This document shows positions 1-9,168 of a DNA stretch of 64,000 nt, one piece after another (position 1 is the stretch's first letter; every line of letters begins with the position of its first letter). The stretch lies in NCBI RefSeq assembly GCF_900100155.1, contig NZ_FMTP01000009.1:106332-170331 (forward strand), given 5' to 3'. A program made the translations under genes and the position numbers. Source of the stretch: Ancylobacter rudongensis. Its GTDB lineage: Bacteria > Pseudomonadota > Alphaproteobacteria > Rhizobiales > Xanthobacteraceae. The notes under the pieces were generated by a model. It saw only the letters and a program-made list of their open reading frames with translations. It ran no database searches and was not told the DNA's origin.

Positions 1-1
1 A

Positions 2-1057
2 TTCCATGATCTAGCATTGAGGCTCCACGCTTCTGGTCCAGAAGTTTTCTATATATCAAGATCCGAAATTGAGAGTAAGTATCGCTCCTCTCTGGGCCTT
101 AATGTTAGAAATTTCAATTTGCCTATTGGAATTGGTCGCCGTATTCCTTGGTTTAGATCGGGAAATGATAAGATCGTTTCCATATTGAAGAACATAAACC
201 CAGATTTTATAATAGCTGAGCATGAGTTCATTGTTCCGAGTTTGTTATATAAATTGATCAATAGAAATGTGCGTATTGCTAGCTATTTCTTTGATCATGA
301 CCGTCATAGACGGTACATGAAATTAGTAAAATTCGTGAGTGGCTATATCGATGTGCAGCTTGAGTGCTGCGACGTACTCTGTCGTTTCCGCCGGGAGGAC
401 TGGCCAAAGATGACGGCGAAGCCGTTTATTTTGAGGCATGCGCCACCCCTCCGTGAGGGCGCCAGTTTCCTGCCACACCAAGGTCCGGCCCGGGTTGTAT
501 TCACGAGCTCCAAATATGTTCTGGGATTGAACCGCGAGCGGCTGTCGCGTTTTCTCGGGCGACTGTGTTCGCACGGTATCTCGGTCGACTGGTACTTTCC
601 CCATCAGGATGAGAACCGCGCCATTGCTCGGGCGCTGCTGTCGCATCCCCTTTACACGGTACGTGAACGGGTCGAGAAGGCGCAACTGCTCGACACGCTG
701 AGTGGTTACGATGTCGGTCTGCATTGGGCGCCGATGGCGGAGCAGGACTACGACTACAATTACTTCCAATCGACCGCGTCCAACAAGATCGGCGAATATG
801 TTGCGGCCGGGCTGGCGGTTGCCTATGCCGGAAATCCCGGCCTTGCGTTTCTGCCGCGGGAAATTTCGCTGGTCTTCGACCCGACCAACCCCGAGGCCGG
901 TGCCGACCAGCTGGTGGCGGCGCTGTCGGATCGCGCCACGCTCGATCGGATGCGGGCGGCCTCGCTTCGCTATCATCAGGAGGAACTGAACATCGATGCG
1001 CAGGCGGCGCCCTTCCTGCGCTATGTCCGCGACGAGCTGATGCCACGATACGCCTGA
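2..1057 (+). CDS. Putative glycosyltransferase, 5' end cut by window edge
   Basis: The reading frame is open to the left edge (the first full codons read FHDLA), so the true start lies outside the window; a TTG at 17 is only an internal candidate. The C-terminal half carries a GT-B-like signature: an SNKIGEYVAAGLAV stretch near the end (NDP-sugar side, typical 'keep the E, pick the donor' region) followed by a conventional C-terminal helix. The family is not recognised beyond a putative glycosyltransferase. It heads the polysaccharide block and is followed 120 bp later by a Wzy-like gene. Base composition changes inside the gene: roughly the first 400 bases are clearly AT-rich, whereas the rest has the high GC of the neighbours, which suggests a mosaic or recently recombined gene. 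Confidence 0.7.
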   Translation, partial: FHDLALRLHASGPEVFYISRSEIESKYRSSLGLNVRNFNLPIGIGRRIPWFRSGNDKIVSILKNINPDFIIAEHEFIVPSLLYKLINRNVRIASYFFDHDRHRRYMKLVKFVSGYIDVQLECCDVLCRFRREDWPKMTAKPFILRHAPPLREGASFLPHQGPARVVFTSSKYVLGLNRERLSRFLGRLCSHGISVDWYFPHQDENRAIARALLSHPLYTVRERVEKAQLLDTLSGYDVGLHWAPMAEQDYDYNYFQSTASNKIGEYVAAGLAVAYAGNPGLAFLPREISLVFDPTNPEAGADQLVAALSDRATLDRMRAASLRYHQEELNIDAQAAPFLRYVRDELMPRYA

Positions 1058-1177
1058 CACGCATGGCGTCGAGAAAGTATGTTATGAACGGGAGCTATCG
1101 GGCGACCGTTTTGCGGCCAGCGTGGGGGCTTCGTCACGCTTCGGCGGGGGTGCGATGATCGGCGGGAGCGTGAAGGC

Positions 1178-2506
1178 GTGAATTCAGGTCTGACGCAGTA
1201 TCGCATGGCGGCATCGCCGGGAGCGCAGCGGGCAAAGCCTAAGGTTGACTACATCTACCTCGCGGTTCTGCTGATGTCGTTCCCGGGCTATCCCCTAGTG
1301 GCGGCGTTCTCCACCATCACGGGCCTTCCCAATACGCCGCTCTCCATAGCGTTGCGGGGGCTTAATTTCGGTCTGGCACTGGTGCTGATCCTGGCGGGGA
1401 TCGCGAGCCGGCGTGAACGTTCGTCCGGCCTGCTGCTCGTCGCTCTGGGTGTCTTCTGGCTCGCCTACACCGCCCGTCTTTACTTCGATACCCTTTACGA
1501 TCCGGCCTTTCTCGGCAATGCGATATCCTATTACTGGGTGTGGGCGATCGGCGGCAGCCTGGTTCCCATGCTCGGCCTGGCGATGAAGACGAGCCGTCCC
1601 GAGCAGGCGGACGATTACTTCCGCTGGCTGTATCTGGCGACCTTCGCGGCCTGCTTCCTGTCCATGTTCCTCGCCACGGGCACTGTCGGTACCGAACCGG
1701 GGATGGAATATGAATCCGGTCGCATGCGGCTTGAGGCGCTGAACCCTATCGCCCTCGGCCATCTCGGGGCCATGCTGGTGGAACTCTCGGCCTGGGCCCT
1801 GCTGTTTCATCGCCCGTGGTCGCGCGGCTCGCGCCGGCTGCTCCTGTTGGCGGGGCTCGCTATCGGCTGTTATGTGCTCTTGGCGGCAAATTCGCGCGGC
1901 CCTGTACTCGCCGTCCTGGCGTGTTTTCTGTTCTTGCTGTGCTTTGTGAGCTTCCGCTACAAATTCGCGGTAATGGCGTTTCTTGTCGTTGGGGCGCTGG
2001 CGATCGTGCCACTTTCGCTCTACCTCCAAGAAACCCAGAACATCAACGCCTTCTCGCGCCTGTTCGGCCAATCGCTGGAGCAGCATGCCCAACAATCGTC
2101 GCGGGTCGATCTGTTCGGGAGCGCGTTCGAGGTTTTCCTGACCAACCCGTGGCTCGGCGGCGCGCTGGAAGACCCTTCGACGCGCAGCTACCCACATAAC
2201 GTCATCGTCGAAGCGTATATGGCGCTTGGCCTGTTCTTCGGCTCGCTGTTCGTTATCGTGCTCATTGCGTTGTGCTATCGCACGGCTGTCCTGTTCCGGC
2301 GGTTCCCTCAGTATGGATGGCCGAGCCTGCTGTTCATCCAGTATCTGGTCGGTGCGCAGTTTTCGGGATCGCTCTACGGCTCCACCTTTATGTGGTGTGC
2401 GATCGGTTTGATCCTCTCGTTTGGGACGTCCAGCGCGGCTTTAGTGGGGGAAGCGGCACGGGCAAGGTCGGTCTACCCGCCTCGATTAGGTCGCCCGACA
2501 TGGTAG
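1178..2506 (+). CDS. O-antigen ligase/polymerase (Wzy/WaaL-type) membrane protein
   Basis: A 442-residue hydrophobic protein with about ten to twelve predicted membrane segments and a larger extracytoplasmic stretch in the second half (about residues 285-340) containing the RVDLFGSAFEVFLTNPWLGG pattern and a downstream SYPHN motif, typical of Wzy_C/O-antigen ligase proteins. These act in the inner membrane, either polymerising undecaprenyl-linked repeat units or ligating a glycan. The chosen start is GTG, preceded by GGGAG and AAGG; no better ATG precedes the first membrane helix. It sits among glycosyltransferases, which fits polymerase in a surface-polysaccharide locus. Whether it is a polymerase or a ligase cannot be told from sequence alone. 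Confidence 0.82.
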   Translation: MNSGLTQYRMAASPGAQRAKPKVDYIYLAVLLMSFPGYPLVAAFSTITGLPNTPLSIALRGLNFGLALVLILAGIASRRERSSGLLLVALGVFWLAYTARLYFDTLYDPAFLGNAISYYWVWAIGGSLVPMLGLAMKTSRPEQADDYFRWLYLATFAACFLSMFLATGTVGTEPGMEYESGRMRLEALNPIALGHLGAMLVELSAWALLFHRPWSRGSRRLLLLAGLAIGCYVLLAANSRGPVLAVLACFLFLLCFVSFRYKFAVMAFLVVGALAIVPLSLYLQETQNINAFSRLFGQSLEQHAQQSSRVDLFGSAFEVFLTNPWLGGALEDPSTRSYPHNVIVEAYMALGLFFGSLFVIVLIALCYRTAVLFRRFPQYGWPSLLFIQYLVGAQFSGSLYGSTFMWCAIGLILSFGTSSAALVGEAARARSVYPPRLGRPTW

Positions 2507-2579
2507 AGAAATGGCCCTTATTTAATGCCGGGCGCAATGCGGGGCTGACTTCATCCTCGCGCAGGAGAATACGTTGTCT

Positions 2580-3704
2580 ATGAGCGCCTCGCGTGTGGTG
2601 ATCTTTCAGCCGACGCTGCCAAATTATCGGATCGACCTGTTCGAGCGGCTGGCCAGAAGTCTCGAATGTCCGGTGGAAGTGCTGCACTCGCCCGGTCAAT
2701 TGGGCGTTCTGACGAAGGACGATACCAGCTATCCCTGGGCGCGTCGTCTGCCGGCCATGCGGACCCTGCTGCCGGGTCTGGACTGGCAGCCGGGCGTGCT
2801 GACGACGCGCGTCGGCAAAGGGGATCTCGTCGTCCTGTCCGGTGCCCCGCGCAATCTGTCCAACATGCTGATGCTGGTCTGGGCGCGCTTGCGCGGAGCG
2901 CGGACCGTGTGGTGGGGGCAGTATTGGAGCAGCACCAGCCGCACCCATCGCTTCCTGCTCCGCCTGCTTCTGATGAAGCTCAGCCATGCCGTCCTGTTCT
3001 ATACCGACGAAGAGGTCGATGCGTATCGCAAGGGCCTGGGGCGCGACGACCGGCGTCCGGTTGACGCGCTGAACAACGGCATCAATGTCACGCCGATCCT
3101 CGCCTTGCGGGCGCCTTACGTGCCGGGGCAGCGCGCCCGCTCCCTGCTCTTTATCGGCCGGCTCACCGCCAAGGCCGAACTTGGCACCCTGCTCGACGCG
3201 CTCGCCCGACCCGAACTGGCCGATGTCCGGCTGGAGATCGTCGGCGACGGCGAGGAGAGGAAGGCACTGGAAGAAAAGGCCCGCCGGCTGCGGCTCGATG
3301 ACCGGATCCTGTGGCATGGCGGCATGACCGATGAGGGCGAGATCGCCGCCATCGCCAACCGCTGCCGCCTGTTCGTCTATCCCGGCGGGGTCGGCCTCAG
3401 CCTCCTTCACGCCATGGCCTATGGGCTGCCCGTGGTGGTTCATGGCGAGCGCTGGCAGCACATGCCGGAGATCGCGGCGTTCCTGAGTGCCCGTTGCGGC
3501 CTGTCCTTCGAGCGTGACAATCCGGTCGCGCTGGCGAGCGTGATCGCGGAGGCACTTGCCGTGACCGAGGTGGACGCCAGCTGGTCGCTGGCCGCCGTGC
3601 GCGTGGCCGAGCAGGAATTCAACACGGAGGAGATGGCGCGGCGCTTCTGCCGGCTGCTGGGGCGGGTCGACGCGCGCGAGACGGTGCATGCCGCACGTTC
3701 CTGA
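2580..3704 (+). CDS. Glycosyltransferase family 4-like protein
   Basis: A 374-residue GT-B glycosyltransferase. The C-terminal Rossmann half shows a RSLLFIGRLTAKAELGTLLDAL stretch (positions about 195-217), a VGDGEER motif and a late YPGGVGLSLLHAMAYGLPVV donor-binding region, in which the usual E-x7-E motif is altered (GVGLSLLHAMA). It probably adds one sugar to the lipid-linked repeat unit at the cytoplasmic membrane face. An AGGAG at 2563-2567 lies 6 bases from a TTG at 2574 and 12 bases from the ATG at 2580, so translation could start two codons earlier than given. The 3' end overlaps the next glycosyltransferase by 17 bases. Confidence 0.82.
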   Translation: MSASRVVIFQPTLPNYRIDLFERLARSLECPVEVLHSPGQLGVLTKDDTSYPWARRLPAMRTLLPGLDWQPGVLTTRVGKGDLVVLSGAPRNLSNMLMLVWARLRGARTVWWGQYWSSTSRTHRFLLRLLLMKLSHAVLFYTDEEVDAYRKGLGRDDRRPVDALNNGINVTPILALRAPYVPGQRARSLLFIGRLTAKAELGTLLDALARPELADVRLEIVGDGEERKALEEKARRLRLDDRILWHGGMTDEGEIAAIANRCRLFVYPGGVGLSLLHAMAYGLPVVVHGERWQHMPEIAAFLSARCGLSFERDNPVALASVIAEALAVTEVDASWSLAAVRVAEQEFNTEEMARRFCRLLGRVDARETVHAARS

Positions 3705-4947
3705 GCCGCAGAGTTTCTCCTCAAACTCTGGCACGGCCTCGCGCCGTCCGGTCATCCTCGCCACCATCGGGAACTATCTTCCAGGTTTTCGCGCCGGCGG
3801 CCCCATTCGCAGCCTCGCTCACCTGGTCGATCATTTGTCGGACGAGTTCGACTTCCGCATCCTGTCCACCGACCGCGATCTCGGCGATGCCTGCGCCTAT
3901 CCCGGGGTGGAGCCCGACTGCTGGGTGTCGGTGGGCCCGGCGCTCGTGCGCTATATTTCCCCGGCCCACCAGGGGCCGGGGGCGATCACCCGCCTCATTG
4001 CGCAGACGCCGCACGACGTGCTGTACCTCAACAGCTTCTTCTCCCCACGCTTCAGCATCGTGCCGCTGCTGGCGCGCCGTTTCGGGCGGATTCCGCGCCG
4101 GCCGACCGTACTGGCGCCGCGCGGCGAGTTCTCCGCCGGCGCGCTGGCGCTGAAGGCGTTCAAGAAGCGCGGCTATCTCGCCGCCGGCAGGGCGGCCGGC
4201 CTGTTCCGCGACCTGTGCTGGCAGGCTTCTTCGGATTTCGAGGCGCGCGACATCGCCGCCGTCATCGGGCCGCAGGCCGAGGTGAGGGTGGCCTGCGACC
4301 TGCCGGTGGAGCGCGTTGAGCCGCCACCTCCTCACCTCGCGCGCCGGCCCGGCGCCCCGCTGCGCATCGTGTTCCTCAGCCGCATCTCGCCGAAGAAGAA
4401 CCTGGATTACGCGCTCAGGGTTCTCGCGCAGGTGCGGGCGCCGGCGCGGTTCACCATTTGCGGCCCCGACGAGGATGTCAACCACGCCCGGCTCTGCCGG
4501 ACGCTGGCAAAGGATCTTGGCCCCCACATAGAGATCGACTGGATCGGTCCGCTGCCGCCGGAACGCATCGCCGAGACCTTTGCCGCTCATGATCTGTTCT
4601 TCTTTCCAACCCGTGGTGAGAATTACGGCCATGTCATCGCCGAATCCCTGGCCGCGGGAACGCCGGTGCTGATCGCCGACACCACGCCCTGGCGGGGACT
4701 GGCGGCGGCGGGCGTCGGCGACGATCTGCCGCTCCGTGATCCCGCCGCCTTCGCCGCCCGCATCGAGGCGATGGCGGCCGAGCCGGCCGAGGCGGCGCTT
4801 GCCCGCCGCGCGCGGGCGGCGGCGTTTGTCCGGCAGGGGCCGCGCCAGCAGGCCGACATTCTCGCCAACAGAAAGCTGTTCCGCGCCGCGCTCGTGGGCA
4901 GGCAAACGGGTGGCATCTCTCGGGTTGGTGAAGTAGACAGGGCGTGA
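3688..4947 (+). CDS. Glycosyltransferase family 4
   Basis: A 419-residue GT-B enzyme of the group 1 type. The N-terminal half has the glycine-rich acceptor-side loop LPGFRAGGPIRSLAHLV (about residues 29-45). The C-terminal half has LRIVFLSRISPKKNLDYAL (about 227-245), the usual start of the donor-binding domain, and the E-x7-E-like element TRGENYGHVIAESLAAGTPV (about 310-330). It is expected to transfer a sugar from a nucleotide donor onto a lipid-linked glycan. Start overlaps the preceding gene by 17 bases and the stop overlaps a GTG of the next, indicating a translationally coupled polysaccharide operon. Confidence 0.88.
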   Translation: MPHVPEPQSFSSNSGTASRRPVILATIGNYLPGFRAGGPIRSLAHLVDHLSDEFDFRILSTDRDLGDACAYPGVEPDCWVSVGPALVRYISPAHQGPGAITRLIAQTPHDVLYLNSFFSPRFSIVPLLARRFGRIPRRPTVLAPRGEFSAGALALKAFKKRGYLAAGRAAGLFRDLCWQASSDFEARDIAAVIGPQAEVRVACDLPVERVEPPPPHLARRPGAPLRIVFLSRISPKKNLDYALRVLAQVRAPARFTICGPDEDVNHARLCRTLAKDLGPHIEIDWIGPLPPERIAETFAAHDLFFFPTRGENYGHVIAESLAAGTPVLIADTTPWRGLAAAGVGDDLPLRDPAAFAARIEAMAAEPAEAALARRARAAAFVRQGPRQQADILANRKLFRAALVGRQTGGISRVGEVDRA

Positions 4948-4961
4948 CGAGAGGCAGGGGC

Positions 4962-5984
4962 ATGCAGCACGAGCGCGTTTTGATCACCGGGGGCACCGGC
5001 TCCTTCGGGCGGACCATGCTGCAGGACCTGCTGCGCCGCGGCTGCCCGGAAGTCCGTGTGTTCAGCCGCGACGAGGAAAAGCAGGACATGCTGCGCGGCA
5101 CGCTGCGTAGCGGCAATGTCCGCTTCTATATCGGCGATGTGCGCGACCGCGACAGTGTCGATCGTGCGATGGCCGGCGCCACCCGCGTCTTCCATGCGGC
5201 GGCGCTGAAGCAGGTGCCCTCCTGCGAGTTCTTTCCGCTGGAAGCGGTCCGCACCAACATTCTCGGCTCGGAGAATGTGGTGCGTTCGGCGGTGGCGGCG
5301 GGCGTGCGTTCGGTGGTCTGCCTGTCCACCGACAAGGCGGTGTTCCCGGTCAACGCCATGGGTATCTCCAAGGCGATGATGGAGAAGCTGGCGCAGGCCA
5401 CCGCCCGCTCGATCGGCGCCGAGGCCGCCACGACGATTTCGCTCGTGCGCTATGGCAATGTGATGTGCTCGCGCGGCTCGGTCATTCCGCTGTTCATCCG
5501 CCAGATCAAGGCGGGGCTGCCCATCACCGTGACCGAGCCGAGCATGACGCGCTTCCTGATGCCGCTGCGCGACTCGGTGGCACTGGTCCACCATGCCTTC
5601 GAGCATGCCCGCCAGGGCGACCTGTTCGTGCGCAAGGCGCCGGCCTCCACCATTGCCGACCTTATCACGGCGCTGAAGGAACTGTTCGACCGCCCCGACC
5701 ACCCGGTCGAGGTCATTGGCTGGCGCCATGGCGAGAAGCTGTTCGAGACGCTGGTCAGCGCCCAGGAACTCACCAAGAGCGAGGATATGGGCGACTATTT
5801 CCGTGTCAGCATGGACGGGCGCGATCTCAACTATCGCCACTATTTCGTCGAAGGCGACACCGACACCGTCGACCAGCACGATTACCATTCGCACAATACC
5901 GAGCGGCTGGATGTGGCGGGGGTGAAGACGCTGCTGCTGTCGCTGCCGGAAGTCGTCGCGGAGATCGAGGGCTGGGCGGCGTGA
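4962..5984 (+). CDS. capE: UDP-GlcNAc 4,6-dehydratase/5-epimerase (CapE/FnlA/WbjB type)
   Basis: An extended short-chain dehydrogenase with ITGGTGSFG as the NAD(P)-binding glycine motif at the N-terminus, the STDKAVFP element and a NAMGISKAMMEK active-site segment in which methionine occupies the place of the usual SDR tyrosine, as in the CapE/FlaA1 group. CapE-type enzymes take UDP-GlcNAc through C4,6-dehydration and C5 epimerisation, the first step towards UDP-L-FucNAc or UDP-L-QuiNAc. The ATG at 4962 gives a 340-residue protein starting just before the Rossmann fold, the usual family length; a GTG at 4944 overlapping the upstream stop is the alternative. It is followed by RmlD-like, CapF and CapG genes, which support the pathway call. 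Confidence 0.9.
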   Translation: MQHERVLITGGTGSFGRTMLQDLLRRGCPEVRVFSRDEEKQDMLRGTLRSGNVRFYIGDVRDRDSVDRAMAGATRVFHAAALKQVPSCEFFPLEAVRTNILGSENVVRSAVAAGVRSVVCLSTDKAVFPVNAMGISKAMMEKLAQATARSIGAEAATTISLVRYGNVMCSRGSVIPLFIRQIKAGLPITVTEPSMTRFLMPLRDSVALVHHAFEHARQGDLFVRKAPASTIADLITALKELFDRPDHPVEVIGWRHGEKLFETLVSAQELTKSEDMGDYFRVSMDGRDLNYRHYFVEGDTDTVDQHDYHSHNTERLDVAGVKTLLLSLPEVVAEIEGWAA

Positions 5985-6015
5985 GCTGCGGGCAAGGCGC
6001 GGGAATGAGGGCTGC

Positions 6016-6876
6016 ATGAAGGTTCTTGTTGTTGGTGCGAGCGGCATGCTCGGCAACGCTATGGCGCGCGTTCTGCCGGCTGAGGGCCTTGACGTGTATG
6101 GCGTCGCCCGTCGCCCGTTTTCAGCGGAGAGCTTCCCGTGTCTGGCCCCCGAGCGCTACCTGCGGATCGGGGATGTTCACGATCTCGATGCGCTGCGCGC
6201 GATTCTGGCTCAGGTTGCGCCGGATGCGGTCATCAATGCCGTCGGCGTGGTCAAGCAGCTCGCCAATGCAGATGACCCTCTGGTGGCCCTGCCGATCAAC
6301 GCGCTGCTGCCGCACCAGCTGGCCCGACTGTGCCAGGAGGCCGGCGCGCGCCTTGTCCAGATCAGCACGGACTGCGTGTTCGACGGCACGCGCGGGAACT
6401 ACACCGAAGACGATTTTCCTGACGCGACCGATTTGTACGGGCGCAGCAAGCTGCTCGGCGAGGTGGACTACCCGCATGGGGTCACCTTGCGCACCTCCAT
6501 CGTCGGCCATGAGCTCGACAGCCATCATGGCCTGTTCGACTGGTTTCTGGCGCAAGAGGGGGTTGTCCGCGGTTACAGAAGGGCGATCTTCTCGGGCCTG
6601 ACCACCGTCGAGCTGGCCCGTGTCATAGCCCGGCATGTGGTGCCGAACGCACATCTGCGCGGCGTCTATCATGTCTCGGCCGCGCCCATCAGCAAGGACA
6701 CGCTGCTGCGAATCGTTGCCGATGTCTACGGCAAGTCGATCGAGATTGTGCCGACGGACGAGCCGGTGATTGATCGTTCCCTGCTTTCGCACCGTTTTCG
6801 GGCGGCGGTAGGTTACTCCCCGCCGGACTGGCCGACGTTGGTACGGGAGTTGCGCGATGTCTATGCGCGTGGGTGA
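6016..6876 (+). CDS. RmlD-like sugar nucleotide reductase (SDR family)
   Basis: A 286-residue member of the RmlD-substrate-binding SDR family: GASGMLG at the N-terminus binds NAD(P)H, STDCVFDG and the YGRSKLLGE motif (Tyr and Lys of the catalytic triad) follow at about 118-150. RmlD reduces dTDP-4-keto-rhamnose; relatives in L-QuiNAc loci (WbvR/QnlA) reduce the UDP-4-keto sugar made by CapE-type dehydratases to UDP-L-RhaNAc. Lying directly between the capE and capF homologues, it probably acts on the CapE product. An RmlB/A/C set is not present in the window, which argues against dTDP-rhamnose synthesis here. The stop overlaps the start of capF by 20 bases. Confidence 0.8.
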   Translation: MKVLVVGASGMLGNAMARVLPAEGLDVYGVARRPFSAESFPCLAPERYLRIGDVHDLDALRAILAQVAPDAVINAVGVVKQLANADDPLVALPINALLPHQLARLCQEAGARLVQISTDCVFDGTRGNYTEDDFPDATDLYGRSKLLGEVDYPHGVTLRTSIVGHELDSHHGLFDWFLAQEGVVRGYRRAIFSGLTTVELARVIARHVVPNAHLRGVYHVSAAPISKDTLLRIVADVYGKSIEIVPTDEPVIDRSLLSHRFRAAVGYSPPDWPTLVRELRDVYARG

Positions 6877-8017
6877 GGGCATGGCGCCGGGGGCGACACG
6901 CATCGTCGTCACCGGGGCGGGCGGGCTGCTCGGCTGGCACTGCCTTGTCCGCCTCCACGCCCGCAACTGCGCGGCCCGGTTCCGCGGCGAGCCGGCGCCC
7001 TATGATCTGGTACCCCTCGACCGCGCGACGTTCAACGATCCGGCCCGCCTTGGCGGGGCGGTGGAAGGTGCGGCGGCGGTGCTGCATTTCGCCGGCGTCA
7101 ACCGCGGCACCGAGGCCGAGGTCGAGGCCGGCAATATTGAGATCGCGAACCGCCTCGCCGGAGCCTGCGCGACGAGCGGGGCCGCGCCGCATATCGTCTA
7201 CGCCAATTCCACCCATGCCGCGTCCGACACGCCCTATGGCCGCTCCAAGCGCCGGGCGGGCGAGATCCTTGCCGCCGCCACGTCGCGCTTCACCAATCTC
7301 GTCCTGCCGCACATTTTCGGCGAGGGCGCGCGGCCCTTCTACAACAATGTCACCGCCACCTTCATCCACCAGGTGATGCGGGGGGAGACGCCCGAGGTGA
7401 ACCCCGAAGGGCGGGTGCAACTGCTCCATGCCGGGGCGGCGGTGGAAGCGGCGATCGGCGCCTGTGAGGGCGGGGTATTGGGCGAGCTTCGGCCCGCGCC
7501 GCGCCCGATGGGCGTTGGCGAGCTGCTGGCGCGGCTCCAGGACATGCACGCCGCCTATGGCGCCAACCTGTTCCCGAACCTGTCGGACCCGTTCGATCTC
7601 GCTCTGTTCAACAGCTACCGCGCCGCGCTCTATCCCGATGGCTTTCCGCGCCCGCTGAAACTGAACACGGACGCGCGTGGGGTTCTGTTCGAGGCGGCCA
7701 AGGGCGGCGGCGGCGGGCAGACCTTCCTCAGCTGGACCGAGCCGGGCGTCACGCGCGGCAATCACTTCCACCTCGACAAGGTGGAACGCTTTCTGGTGCT
7801 GGAGGGGCAGGCGGTCATCCGCATCCGCCGCGTGCCTGATGGCCCCGTGTGGGAGTACCGCGTCGATGGGCACCAGCCCGCCGCCGTCGACATGCCCACC
7901 TTGCACACGCACAGCATCGAGAATGTCGGCACGACGCCGCTGCTGACGCTGTTCTGGACTCAGGCGGTGTTCGACCCCGCCGCGCCCGACACTTATGCCG
8001 ATCCGGTTCTGGGGTGA
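6857..8017 (+). CDS. capF: Bifunctional UDP-4-keto-sugar epimerase/reductase CapF (FnlB/WbjC)
   Basis: A 386-residue two-domain protein. The N-terminal domain (to about 250) is a short-chain dehydrogenase with GAGGLLGWH and the YGRSKRRAGE catalytic segment. The C-terminal domain (about 270-380) is a cupin: GVTRGNHFHLDKVERFLVL provides the two His and Glu metal ligands and TLHTHSIENVG the last His. This exact fusion is the hallmark of CapF, which performs C3 epimerisation (cupin) and C4 reduction (SDR) to UDP-6-deoxy-L-talosamine-type product. An alternative ATG at 6881, just after the upstream stop and behind GGTGAGG, would shorten it by eight residues. Confidence 0.93.
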   Translation: MSMRVGEGMAPGATRIVVTGAGGLLGWHCLVRLHARNCAARFRGEPAPYDLVPLDRATFNDPARLGGAVEGAAAVLHFAGVNRGTEAEVEAGNIEIANRLAGACATSGAAPHIVYANSTHAASDTPYGRSKRRAGEILAAATSRFTNLVLPHIFGEGARPFYNNVTATFIHQVMRGETPEVNPEGRVQLLHAGAAVEAAIGACEGGVLGELRPAPRPMGVGELLARLQDMHAAYGANLFPNLSDPFDLALFNSYRAALYPDGFPRPLKLNTDARGVLFEAAKGGGGGQTFLSWTEPGVTRGNHFHLDKVERFLVLEGQAVIRIRRVPDGPVWEYRVDGHQPAAVDMPTLHTHSIENVGTTPLLTLFWTQAVFDPAAPDTYADPVLG

Positions 8018-8021
8018 GACA

Positions 8022-9164
8022 ATGCTCAAGGTCATGACGATATTGGGCACGCGGCCCGAGATTATCCGCCTCTCGCGCGTCATGGCGCGTCTGGACGAGT
8101 TCTGCGACCATCGCCTCGTTCATACCGGCCAAAACTACGACTACGAGCTGAACGAGGTGTTCTTCGAGGATCTCGGCGTGCGCCGGCCGGACCATTTTCT
8201 CGGCACCGGCGGCGGCTCGCTGGGCGAGACGCTGGGCAAGATCCTGATCGAGAGCGAGAAGGTGCTCGCCGCCGAGCGCCCCGATGCCGTGCTCATTCTC
8301 GGCGACACCAATTCCGCGATCTCGGCGCTCATGGCGCGGCGGATGAAGATCCCCGTCTACCACATGGAAGCCGGCAACCGCTCCTTTGACGGCAATGTGC
8401 CGGAAGAGACCAACCGCCGGCTGGTCGATCACATCGCCGATTTCAATCTCGTCTATACCGAGCATGCCCGCCGGCATCTCATTTCGGAAGGCCTGCCGCA
8501 CCGGCGCATCTATCTCACCGGCTCGCCGATGCGCGAAGTGCTGGAGCATTACCGCCCGCGCATCGAGGCCTCCGACGTTCTGCAGCGGCTGGGGCTCGTC
8601 CCGCGCGGCTATTTCATCGTCTCGCTGCACCGCGAGGAGAATGTCGACAGCCGCGAACGCCTTGGCGAACTGGTGGGTGCCTTGTCGGAGCTGGCGGTGC
8701 GCTACGAGAAGCCGGTGATCGTCTCCACCCATCCGCGCACCCGCAAACGGCTGGAAGCGGCCGGGCTGGTGGCGGATGAGCGGGTGAGCTTCATGAAGCC
8801 GTTCGGCTTTCACGACTACAACCACCTGCAGATGAATGCCTTCTGCGCCATCTCCGACAGCGGCACCATCGCCGAGGAGGCCTCGCTGCTGAATTTCCCC
8901 GCCATCACCCCGCGCGACGCCATCGAGCGGCCAGAGGCGCTCGACACTGGATCGATCATGGTCACGGGGCTCTCCCGCGCCGCCATTCTGCGCGGCGTCG
9001 AGGTCGCCACCCGCCTGTTCGCCGCCCGCGCGGCACGGGGCGAGCGCTGCCCCCTGCCGGACGACTACGCCGTCACCAACACCTCGGAGCGGGTGGCGAG
9101 CCTCATCCTCGGCACGGCGCCACTCTCCAATGGCTGGGACGGGATCAGGGCGAACGCGAGCTGA
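8022..9164 (+). CDS. capG: UDP-N-acetyl sugar 2-epimerase CapG (FnlC/WbjD type)
   Basis: A 380-residue non-hydrolysing UDP-GlcNAc 2-epimerase relative with TILGTRPEIIRLSRV at the N-terminus, the HTGQNYD motif, LILGDTNS, the VYHMEAGNRSFDGNVPEE segment and the C-terminal SDSGTIAEEA UDP-binding region. In the CapE-CapF-CapG pathway it epimerises C2 to give UDP-N-acetyl-L-fucosamine; it could also act on the RmlD-like product to give UDP-L-QuiNAc. The ATG at 8022 lies 4 bases past the capF stop behind GGGGTGAG; the family start just before 'KVMTILG' supports this choice over an upstream in-frame ATG at 7995. Confidence 0.92.
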   Translation: MLKVMTILGTRPEIIRLSRVMARLDEFCDHRLVHTGQNYDYELNEVFFEDLGVRRPDHFLGTGGGSLGETLGKILIESEKVLAAERPDAVLILGDTNSAISALMARRMKIPVYHMEAGNRSFDGNVPEETNRRLVDHIADFNLVYTEHARRHLISEGLPHRRIYLTGSPMREVLEHYRPRIEASDVLQRLGLVPRGYFIVSLHREENVDSRERLGELVGALSELAVRYEKPVIVSTHPRTRKRLEAAGLVADERVSFMKPFGFHDYNHLQMNAFCAISDSGTIAEEASLLNFPAITPRDAIERPEALDTGSIMVTGLSRAAILRGVEVATRLFAARAARGERCPLPDDYAVTNTSERVASLILGTAPLSNGWDGIRANAS

Positions 9165-9168
9165 TCCC

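Noticed and set aside
1119..1140. AGCGTG/CACGCT inverted repeat between the first glycosyltransferase and the Wzy-like gene
   Set aside because: Only six pairs with a 10-base loop in GC-rich DNA; not distinguishable from chance.
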